DNA of 64,000 nucleotides from Mauremys mutica. Its lineage: Eukaryota; Chordata; Testudines; Geoemydidae. Made by a program: the position numbers and the translations under genes. The DNA lies in contig NC_059080.1 in the NCBI RefSeq assembly GCF_020497125.1, positions 52,083,563 to 52,147,562 of the forward strand, in the 5' to 3' direction. Below, piece after piece: positions 55,743 to 64,000 of the stretch. The first letter of the stretch is position 1. Every line of letters starts with the position of its first letter. The notes below the pieces were generated by a model. The model searched no databases. It was not told the origin of the DNA and saw only the letters and a program-made list of their open reading frames with translations.

Positions 55743-55760
55743 GCATCATGGGAGTTGTAG
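55743..55760 (-). promoter_or_regulatory. ZNF143/SBS-like motif
   Basis: The minus strand reads CTACAACTCCCATGATGC, close to the SBS2 motif ACTACAATTCCCATAATGC bound by ZNF143. Such motifs also occur inside old repeats, so a regulatory role is only possible. Confidence 0.35.
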
Positions 55761-56504
55761 CCTGCAAGGCTGGATTGCAGTAGTCAGGATCTTCCCAAGT
55801 GGAGCAGTCCCAAATGAAGTTCAGAGGCCCCTCTAGCAGAGCGTGCCCACTTTAGCTGCTTGGTTCATGGTTGAAAGGAGCCACTTGGCACTCGGGGACT
55901 CCATGGTGTCCCATCTAGGTGTGCTGTGGCCTGAGGTTTTGATTGGACAGCTGGTGCTTGGCCTAGTTATTCATTCAGACACTTTCCCCATTCATTTCTT
56001 CTTTGTTTATGAGTAGAATTAAACCTTGATTTCTGATGGCAGCGAACTTACCGTTCTCATGCCCAGTAGGCTCTGCAGAGCATGGCATGTTGCAGGCAGG
56101 TGTTTCACATCTAGGACTCCATGCTCCAAGAGTGTAATGTACTGACCACTGCCAGCCACTGTTTTCAAATGGGTGGCAGTCAGTTGAGGGCCACACCATT
56201 AACATATGCACGGGGTGGAGAGATCTCCTCATTCATGCTTTAGCACTTAGGGAAGTCAGATTAATTATTCCCAACATTCAGTAGCATAGCTGCAGCAGGA
56301 ACCCTGCTTTCACAGCTTGTTGTTTGATAGGGGACCCTACTCGTGCAGATGCTTCCACAGTGTGTGAGATTCAAAAAGGGATCAAGTGTTTCTATGGGAC
56401 TGACACTATCCAGCAATAAAAGGAAACACATGAGAGCTGGAAGGGCTGTAAACCCTCTGCGTCCATGAAGAAGCCAATCATGCCTGGTGAGGAGGTGAGG
56501 CAAG
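55761..56504. other. No recognised feature
   Basis: Unassigned; no gene or repeat named. Confidence 0.4.
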
Positions 56505-57795
56505 TTCCCCCCCTTTGCGGTGCCACTTGGGACTGAGCCCACCTGACCCACCAGCCTGGGCTCCCTTTACACTGTATTGCTGAGGCAAGCCAGCCAAGCC
56601 CTCCCTCAGGCTTCAGACTGCACTTTACCAGCACACATACAGGTAAGGATACACTCAGCTGCCGCTTTACACACAGATGCTGAGATCAGTTGTTTATGGG
56701 AAGGCTCAGCTAAGGAATTGCCCAGTACTCAAGAGCATGCCCCCCCTCTGGATGTTAAACCCAAAATTGTACCGTCTTGAGCTGCACATATTATTGTACA
56801 GCGTAAGCTCATGAAATTCGCCCCCTCCCTCAATGTGGAGAGATATACACAGCTTTCTGCCCCAGGTTATGAATTCCACATACTGGGTTTTAGACAAAAC
56901 AAAACAAGTTTATTAACTACAAAAGATAGATTTTGTAAGGGATAGCAAACAGATCAAAGCAGATTACCTGGCAAATGAAACAAGCACGCAATATAAGCTT
57001 AATATACTAACACTAACAATTATATACCAATATACTAACAAACACTAACATTAATATACTTAATATACTAACACTAACAATATAACTAACTGGTTATAAG
57101 TAGCAAACTCTCACCCTAAATGTTTTAGGCAGATTGCAGAGATTCTTGAAGGCAAGCTGCACTTGCTTGCAGCTTAAAACTCCAGATATTCCTTTCACAG
57201 GCCAGACACCCTCTAGCTTGGGCTCAGCCCTTCTCCCCTAGTCCAATCTTTTGATTCTCAGTTATTTCCTGAAGTCCTCTTTCTTGGTTGGGGAGTCAAT
57301 GAAGAGTGAACCACGATGATGTCACTCCCCTGCCTTAAATAGTTTTTGCATATGGCAGGAATCCTTTGTCTCTTACTGGAAAAAATATTTGTATTATCAT
57401 GGAGTCCAGTACCAGGTGACTTGGTCACATGTCCCTGCAGCTATAACTTAGAGGCTATTTGTATTGTCCCCATGAAGACTTCCTAGTGGGAGATTAGAAT
57501 CTTTAAAGACCAATTGTTTTCCCTAATGGCCCTTTCCAACTGGCCATCATACTGATTGCATTCTGTCTAGTGGGCATTCCCCAGGTGTAAACACATTTGT
57601 AATAGATGCATAGACAATATTTCTAACTTCAAATACAAAAATGATACATGCATACAAATAGGATAATAATATTCAGTAAATCATAACCTTTCCAATGATA
57701 TCTCACATGACCCATCTTACATAAAATACATCCTAGTTATGCCATAATCATATCATAACCATATCTCTATGAAGAATATGGGGCACGGTATCACA
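56505..57795 (-). mobile_element. LTR-like repeat B, inverted uninterrupted copy
   Basis: On the minus strand it starts TGTGATACCGTGCCCC at 57795 and follows the repeat at 30670-32570: ttcatagagatatggttatg, a decayed TATA region (plus ccttaaatag, 57334), and AATAAA (56909-56914 complement) in agttaataaactt. No insertion interrupts it apart from a short tandem expansion at 56995-57095. The left boundary is approximate. Confidence 0.65.
56995..57095. repeat. Imperfect tandem repeat, AATATACTAACACTAAC unit
   Basis: About five diverged units of taatatactaacactaac, placed upstream of the polyA signal of LTR-like repeat B. The equivalent place at 32170-32240 is not expanded, so the expansion is local to this copy. 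Confidence 0.75.
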
Positions 57796-57834
57796 GGGAG
57801 GGTTAGAAGGAATCTGCCTTTGAAGTGTTTATTG

Positions 57835-57905
57835 CTAGCCCCTGTCAGAAACAGGATATTGGACTAGATCAACCATGAGTCTGAACCAGTCTGGCAATTC
57901 CCATG
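57835..57905 (+). repeat. CR1-class 3' end fragment, sense
   Basis: gacaggatattggactagat-like sequence (cagaaacaggatattggact), then ctgaaccagtctggcaattc and catgttcatat. Sense version of the family antisense at 21441 and 42195. Confidence 0.6.
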
Positions 57906-58137
57906 TTCATATCACTTCGGCCCAGAGTTTTAAAGACATTTAGGTGGTTCTGTGCTCAGCACTGCAATGCCTATCTGATTCTGGAGCCTAAATATCATTT
58001 TCAACAGTGATTTAGGCACTTAAAAGTCTAAAACTCATCCACTGTTAATAGGATTTTTGCTCCTGAATCCCTTTTGAAAATGAGACTTCGGTATTGCACT
58101 ACTGAGCGCAGCAATCCCTAGACACCTGTAAAAATCT
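57906..58137. repeat. Old dispersed repeat
   Basis: gatttaggcacttaaaagtc and tcccttttgaaaatgagact have the texture of an old interspersed repeat, also glimpsed at 44060 and 48720. The family is not identified. Confidence 0.4.
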
Positions 58138-58312
58138 GGGCCTTAATCTTCCTGTGTCTCACATCCCTATCTGAAATAGGAGGATGATAGTATTGTTCTC
58201 TTACTCTGTTTTGCCTATTAGGTTCTAAGGTGTTTGGGGTAGCTACTGTCTCTAAGCTTGTGATTGTACAGTGTCCTAGAACAATGAGCCTCCTATTTGT
58301 TGTTAATAATAA
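58138..58312 (+). repeat. MIR/L2-type SINE, sense
   Basis: tcttcctgtgtctcacatcc, then cagtgtcctagaacaatgag and tgttaataataaa, match the sense 3' half of the MIR-like element. Confidence 0.6.
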
Positions 58313-58471
58313 AGTTTGGAGGCCAAGCAGGCAGAGTTGAGTGTTCAGAAGGCAGGGATAAACAGGACTTTTAGACACAAGCAAAGAAGCATATTAAACA
58401 AACATTTACGAATGAAAGAAAAACTCCAGAAACAGTTTAAGAGTGAAATGTGCCATCTAGAGCTGATGATA

Positions 58472-59458
58472 GCCCAGTATCAAGTGGAGTGCCCCAAGGG
58501 TCGGTGCTGGGGCCGGTTTTATTCAATTAACGATCTGGAGGATGGTGTGGACTGCACCCTTAGCAAGTTTGCAGATGACACTAAACTGGGAGGAGTGGTT
58601 GATACGCTGGAGGGTAGGGATAGGATACAGAGGGACCTAGACAAATTAGAGGATTGGGCCAAAAGAAATCTGATGAGGTTCAACAAGGACAAGTGCAGAG
58701 TCCTGCACTTAGGACGGAAGAATCCCATGCACTGCTACAGACTAGGGACCGAATGGCTGGGCAGCAGTTCTGCAGAAAAGGACCTAGGGGTTACGGTGGA
58801 CGAAAAGCTGAATATGAGTCAACAGTGTGCCCTTGTTGCCAAGAAGGCTAATGGCATTTTGGGTTGTATAAGTAGGGGCATTTCCAGCAGATCGAGGGAT
58901 GTGATCATTCCCCTCTATTCAGCACTGGTGAGGCCTCATTTGGAGTACTGTGTCCAGTTTTGGGCCCCACACTACAAGAAGGATGTGGACAAATTGGAGA
59001 GAGTCCAGCAGAGGGCAACAAAAATGATTAGGGGGCTGGAGCACATGACTTATGAGGAGAGGCTGAGGGACCTGGGATTGTTTAGCCTGCAGAAGAGAAG
59101 AATGAGGGGGGATTTGATAGCTGCTTTCAAGTACCTGAAAGGGGGTTCCAAAGAGGATGGATCTAGACTGTTCTCAGTGGTAGAAGATGACAGAACAAGG
59201 AGTAATGGTCTCAAGTTGCAGAGGGGGAGGTTTAGGTTGGACATTAGGAAAAACTTTTTCACTAGTAGGGTGGTGAAGAACTGGAATGGGTTACCTAGGG
59301 AGGTAGTGGAATCTCCTTCCTTAGAGGTTTTTAAGGTTAGGCTTGAGAAAGCCCTGGCTGGGATGATTTAGTTGGGTTTGGTCCTGCTTTGAGCAGGGGG
59401 TTGGACTAGATGACCTCCTGAGGTCCCTTCCAACCCTGAGATTCTATGATTCTATGAC
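58472..59458 (+). mobile_element. CR1 LINE, 5' truncated, youngest copy
   Basis: Begins within the RT domain (tcaagtggagtgccccaagg) and ends in the CR1 3' tail ggttggactagatgacctcc followed by attctatgattctatg. A small deletion near 58541, where the usual NIFINDL region is shortened, changes frame. From there the reading frame is open to 59371. Confidence 0.93.
58541..59371 (+). CDS. CR1 ORF2 C-terminus, open but partial
   Basis: Open from [10 protein letters not shown] through the intact catalytic motif [12 protein letters not shown], to AGMI at the stop. Later blocks are [47 protein letters not shown] and [11 protein letters not shown]. About 275 residues of RT palm end, thumb and C-terminal domain remain. 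Motif A and the endonuclease are missing, so there is no enzyme. Upstream codons of the same open frame (58316-58470) are non-CR1 sequence fused by chance. Confidence 0.85.
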   Translation, partial: DGVDCTLSKFADDTKLGGVVDTLEGRDRIQRDLDKLEDWAKRNLMRFNKDKCRVLHLGRKNPMHCYRLGTEWLGSSSAEKDLGVTVDEKLNMSQQCALVAKKANGILGCISRGISSRSRDVIIPLYSALVRPHLEYCVQFWAPHYKKDVDKLERVQQRATKMIRGLEHMTYEERLRDLGLFSLQKRRMRGDLIAAFKYLKGGSKEDGSRLFSVVEDDRTRSNGLKLQRGRFRLDIRKNFFTSRVVKNWNGLPREVVESPSLEVFKVRLEKALAGMI

Positions 59459-59459
59459 T

Positions 59460-60478
59460 TATCCCACCACTGCAGCTTAAGAAATGACATGTTTTGACAA
59501 GTTGGCAAATCCTCCCTTTTGAGACACAACACTGGCAAACCATAGGAAAATCTCATGTGCCTGGGAATAGGGAGATAGCCGTAGGGTCTTGGTGGGATGC
59601 AGCAGATTGGAGAAGGCACTCGTTTCAGATGGGAGGGCAGAAGACAAGTTGCCACCTTGAATTTAGGATGGAAGGTAAAGTGGATCTGGCTGAATGAATG
59701 GTGTGGGAGTAGGGCTCTGGGCTGGTATCCTGCAGTCAGGCTTTGGCCAGCAGGGAAATGTCACAAGCTGGTAGTCTCAAGTGATCTCGGGGATCAGAGG
59801 CCCAGCCTTTGTGAACTGTAATGTGTGCAGGTACATACATACTGACTGTCCTTTATCACTGTGGAAAAAGTAGGCCCCTTGGGTTCCACACTTCATATAG
59901 TGGAGCCACTAGGACCCAGACTTGGATGCTCTGCTGGCATAATTCCACTGAGGGAGCCCAGTTGGACCCCACTGTCTCAGAGCTGGCCATGTATGTAACG
60001 AACCATCCATATACAAAGGCCACCACACAAACCTAGTTTGTTGTGCCCCAGCTCTTCATGGTATATATAATCTCGGTGGAATGTGGCAGTTTCTATTGCC
60101 AGTAAACCACACATGGAGTGCAGGACGGTTACCTAGCTCGTCCTGAATCTCCTTGTGGAGGAACTCGCTCTCCTCTAGTTATGAAGAGAAACTGATTCGC
60201 TTCTGTGGCTTGCTCTGAAGATGAAAAAACTGCACGAGTGTCAAGTATCCATACAGTATTCCTTCATAGGACAGGCTGCTTACTCCACTGACTCAGTGGC
60301 ATCCTCTAGTGGCCAGACCACAGAGGTGCTTATCAATGTGCTAGTGCCATATAAGTTACAGAGTTGGTCCTTTATCTCAAGCAATTGAGGGTGAGATGCT
60401 CCACTTGAAAGGACCCTGGTTCAATCCTTACTACTAATTACCCATCACACAGAACAGAATTTGTCACATGCATTACTA
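59460..60478. other. No recognised feature
   Basis: Unassigned sequence; chance open frames only. Confidence 0.4.
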
Positions 60479-60486
60479 GTTTAACC

Positions 60487-60610
60487 TAGAGTAACCAGAC
60501 AGCAAATGTGAAAAATTGGGATGGGGGTAGGGGGGTAATAGGAGCTCATATAAGAAAAAGACCCACAAATCAGGACTGTCCCTATAAAAAAGGGACATCT
60601 GGTCACCCTA
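60487..60610. mobile_element. Small palindromic MITE
   Basis: The ends tagagtaaccaga and (reverse complement) tagggtgaccaga match. Flanked by GTTTAACC (60479-60486) and GTTTGACC (60611-60618), a 7 of 8 match of hAT size. The 124-bp unit could fold on itself. Confidence 0.75.
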
Positions 60611-60618
60611 GTTTGACC

Positions 60619-61530
60619 TCTCCTCCTTGCAGTGACATATCAGACACATCTGACATACAGAGCAAAATTCTACTTTGACTTACACCTCATAGGGCCAAAT
60701 TCAGCCATGGTGTCAAGCAGTTATCTCTTTACAGTAGTACCCATTGCGTGAAAAAATGATTTACAGAAATGCAAGAAGGACACTTCCTGTTCCTCACAAG
60801 ATAAGGACAGACTGAGGTTAGAGGAAAGGGAATGGAAACAGCAATAGGCAAATTACTTACAGTTTACATAGACATCAACTTGAGTCACTACAGGGATTCA
60901 GTGAAGTTACAGTACAGGTAAATGATTCACATTGACTCCACTGGGGCTGCACAGGTTAGCAGGTAAGTTAGAGCAGATTTTGTCTCACAACACCAATTAT
61001 GGTATTTCATGGTGGACATTGTCTACAAGTCATTATTACTTTTACTAACTATGACAGAGCAGTGTTGTTACACAAATCAAAATGCTGAGGACAAAGAAGG
61101 AGGAGTACGGAGAGATAGTAAAGCCACTGGCTGTTTCAGACCGGTTGCAAGTGGGTGAATATCCACTGCTTTAAACGGAGTTGCTTCTGCTTACACTGGC
61201 TCTGAATTTGACAAGTCTACATAGAGGTCCCAGTTGCTCTCCATCGCCACAGAATAGGCTAGATATGCTTGAGGGCCAAATGAAAGGATGGCATGCCGGG
61301 TAGCTTGGTTAAAGTCCTGGCATCACATCACGGGCTCTTTCATACACAACACTACTGCCACGCACCCAGGAAATGGGACACTCCTCAAAAATATACAGTG
61401 TTTCCACCATATTGGGAACACACCTTCACTAACAGGTGTGAAGAGGGTCACGGCAAGCTCCAGAGGTCTTACCGAACCTCAGATCCCTTTAGTTGTACCA
61501 ATCCCCATCACAAAGGAAGACGAATGAGAT
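60619..61530. other. No recognised feature
   Basis: Unassigned sequence before the CR1 relic. Confidence 0.4.
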
Positions 61531-61578
61531 GATTATACTGGTCCCTCCTGGCCTGAAAATCTATGAGTCCATGAAAAT
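61531..61578 (+). repeat. Old CR1 3' tail relic
   Basis: gatgattatactggtccctc, then cctgaaaatctatgagtcca, match the last bases of an old CR1 subfamily. Confidence 0.6.
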
Positions 61579-63511
61579 TCTATTTGCCCCTAAGGACTGG
61601 TTTTAAGTTGCAGCTCCCAGAGTTTTCCTTTGGATCTTTGTTCTACCTGTACCAGTTAGGCAGCCCCCATTCAAGAGCTTTTTAGGAACCATCTGGCCTG
61701 TGCCAATATTGCTGATGTTCTGGAATGAAAATTAATGAGACGTCAGCAGCTGGTTTTACAGGAGGTTCTGCCCATTTGTCTCTAGCTAGACACTCCTGCT
61801 TATTGGATAAAGAAATTTCAGTAGCCTTTAGAAACCACTGCTCCCCGTGACCCTTTTTTTAATTTTATTCCACCCCATCTCTTCTTATAATAAGCACTTT
61901 TGTAGCTTTCCATTTCTCTGTCATTTTAATCAGATCCTCAGAGAATTAAGACTGAAGTGTAAGTGTATCAAGTGAGATGCTGCCAATTTGGCTTTCCGAA
62001 TGAGCCCTCTCAGGTTTGTGGGAGCAATCTACTTACAGGCTGATCCTGTATGTGTCAAATGACCTTAAATCCCGGGAGCTGCTGTTCTTTTGGTGTGTCT
62101 GCTGAAATGTCCTCTCAATCCAGAGCCAGCTTTGAGTGAGTGGAGGTGCGCTGTGTGCGTGCATCTGTCTCTTGGGTGGGATGGATCAGGAATGTAATGG
62201 AAAAATTAAAACTGACTGATAAGTGTATGTCCAGCAATTCTGATTGTAGTAAGATTCAGGGATGGAGTCTCCTGCTTGCCATGTCCTTTTGTGCCCCATG
62301 AGTGGTGCAAAGTGGCTTTGAAACATACTGAGATGGCCAATGTGGAATCTATCTTCCACCAGGGAAATGTCCCTTGGTAGAACTCTGCTTGCCCTGATCT
62401 CTCACTGGCTCATCTTACAGCTGATTCTGTGCTGCTGTCTCATGCATGGTTTCCCTGATAGCCCCCAGCTGACTGCTCCGAGTTGAGAACCTAGCTGTTG
62501 GTGTGTAGTCTGAGTGGATCTGGATCTGAAGAAGCAGGATCAGGTTTCAGGAGAGACCTGTTTGGGTGTTACACCAGGGGCTCAGCCATACAATCTGGGC
62601 CAAGGCTGCTGCCTCACACATTCTAGAGCCTCAGCATGTAATGCTGGCCTCTCAGCATGCTTAGCAAAGATCTCTTCCCTAGAACTCTGCTTGCCTGGTG
62701 CATCACCGGCTGCTAATGAAGCAGGAGTACATAGAGAGCAATGGGCTAACAAAAGACAGAGGCTAAAAATGATTCTTTAAACCAGTGTGTCTCATCCATA
62801 GAGCTGTCTGAATAATGAAATAAAATGTATATGTGAAAGAGACATTTCAAAATGCAGTGGGTAAATCTCTCCCAGTGAGCACTCCAGCCTGCTCTGTTTA
62901 TACATTCCCTTTCTTAGGCCAGTTACACAGGGAGTGAACTCTGAACCAAGAGCCAGATTATTCCCCCAGGGTCCAGGCTCAGCTATCACCCACATTGCCT
63001 GGAAGAGGAAAGCAGCTACCTCTGCAGGAAAGGACCCCCCCTGGCAGGGACACTGCAGGAAGTTTGGAGTGGGATCAAGAGGTAGCCACGAGAGGGTGGG
63101 CAAGGGGCATGGAGTGGCTAGCCCAACACTGGGTTGGGGCAGGACCAGGGGAACTGACACTGCCCCTTCTAGCTCCATGGAGCTTACCTTAACTACAGAC
63201 CCCCATTCATGATACGGGTGGGAAAAGGAGGGAGGGTGCCTTGGAGCAGCCACATTGAAGGAATTCCCTGGTAGCACAGCTTTATTGGAACTGTGCTGTC
63301 AAGTACCCTAGGAAAGCGGGTGTGGTGCTGGGGCCAGGGCTTCTGCCCAGAAGGCTGCAGCCTCCAGTAGATGCTCTGGGGTGTGTGCTGAACCCCGGAG
63401 GGTCTGTAGATTTGTGAGCAGGCCCCATGGCCATGGATCATTCCAGTGGAATGATTGGGAATGAGCCCTGAGGAGACACACTCATGGATATGTCTTCCTT
63501 CCTTGCCCCTT
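61579..63511. other. No recognised feature
   Basis: Includes a 161-codon minus-strand open frame at 62792-63277 overlapping two plus-strand frames. No domain, signal or repetitive motif supports any of them. Confidence 0.4.
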
Positions 63512-63519
63512 GCTATGGG

Positions 63520-63693
63520 CGGTGCTTAATTTGTGCCAGGGCTCGCCAGGGCTGAGCCCACACCTCCGGGCCTGGCAGGTCACAGCCCCGGCACCTCTGG
63601 GCTTGCTGCAATTATGAATGTAAAAAAACTGTTTGAGTGTGAGCATCTAATCGCTTGAGCTCCGGCACCTCTTTCATTACAAATTAAGCACTG
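63520..63693. mobile_element. hAT MITE, 174 bp
   Basis: The ends cggtgcttaatttgt and (reverse complement) cagtgcttaatttgt match at 14 of 15 positions. Flanks are GCTATGGG (63512-63519) and GCTATGAG (63694-63701), 7 of 8. Confidence 0.88.
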
Positions 63694-63701
63694 GCTATGA
63701 G

Positions 63702-64000
63702 TTCTACTGAAGGAGACAATTTCAGCTCCAAGACATCTGCTCTTTGCACAGCTTGCTAGGATAAACTGTCAACTATTATATGGGGTGCTTAGCCCCCATA
63801 GTTAAGGTTGCCTAACAATCCCCACAATCCAACACTGCTGTTACTTGCTTATAAATTTGCCCAACTTCAACCCTTTGGGCTGAAATTTTCCACTCTGGGA
63901 CCTGCCTCAGACTGATTTATTTGTTGTTTTCAATTTCAGCAAAAACAGTTCAGCCACATTTGAAACTGAGGCTGGGGAAAACAGGCAGTCTTGCCAATGT
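63702..64000. other. No recognised feature
   Basis: Unassigned sequence to the window end. Confidence 0.4.

Noticed and set aside
58316..58470. N-terminal extension of the CR1 open frame ([10 protein letters not shown]...)
   Set aside because: CR1 similarity begins only near 58472; the upstream part is unrelated flank open by chance.
62792..63277. 161-codon minus-strand open frame
   Set aside because: Overlaps plus-strand frames of similar length; no signal, domain or repeat.
1..64000. CRISPR arrays, operons or bacterial genes
   Set aside because: No direct-repeat/spacer arrays and no prokaryotic gene structure; all repeats are eukaryotic transposable elements or microsatellites.

Overview
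This is a window of vertebrate nuclear DNA, most likely from a turtle. I recognise no host protein-coding exon and no prokaryotic feature. The organism call rests on the repeats. There are several CR1 LINE subfamilies with tails like ATTCTATGATT, a tRNA-derived SINE with the 3' half typical of sauropsid Pol III SINEs, a PIF/Harbinger transposon with its Myb-like partner gene, Penelope-like elements (PLEs), endogenous-retrovirus solo LTRs, and many hAT and Harbinger MITEs. Families are named from memory of their motifs, not from a database search. The window reads as gene-poor intergenic or intronic DNA built by repeated insertion of elements into older elements.

Layout. 1-5 kb: a CR1 scrap and an old decayed PLE (2890-4625). 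5.6-10.2 kb: one SINE split by a MITE and by a 3.8 kb Harbinger element that still shows both genes as pseudogenes, the Myb-like gene on + and the DDE transposase on -. 10-19 kb: mostly unrecognised sequence, PLE tails, MITE relics and an LTR-like repeat. 19.7-23.1 kb: an old long repeat that has taken in a young PLE (20081-21404, 9-bp target duplication, open GIY-YIG reading frame), a CR1 end, another PLE tail and a Harbinger MITE. 26.1-27.4 kb: a second copy of the same old repeat, carrying a solo LTR. 27.4-33.1 kb: CR1 split by a CpG-rich MITE, a PLE-tail element, and an LTR-like repeat that contains a second solo LTR and a tRNA-SINE; then a hAT MITE. 33-40 kb: little recognised, apart from MIR-type SINEs and a perfect RFX palindrome. 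40-48.3 kb: two more solo LTRs, a 2.25 kb hAT-type element with a perfect 8-bp duplication, and a MITE inside a MITE. 49.0-51.9 kb: a long dead CR1 on -. 52-54.6 kb: a palindromic pair of PLE tails and a hairpin MITE. 56.5-59.5 kb: an LTR-like repeat and a CR1 with an open RT C-terminus. 59.5-64 kb: mostly unrecognised, with two small MITEs.

The most interesting signal is a structured motif recurring in the tails of two PLE families. CYGAAGAA is followed by a short stem-loop and then by GAAAGCTY. The stem stays paired through base changes on both sides, and the core resembles a hammerhead ribozyme. Several PLE tails also carry a short inverted copy of themselves at the 5' junction. The elements do not form a pathway: CR1 reverse transcriptase probably mobilised the CR1-tailed SINE, and Harbinger transposase probably mobilised the TTA-flanked MITEs.
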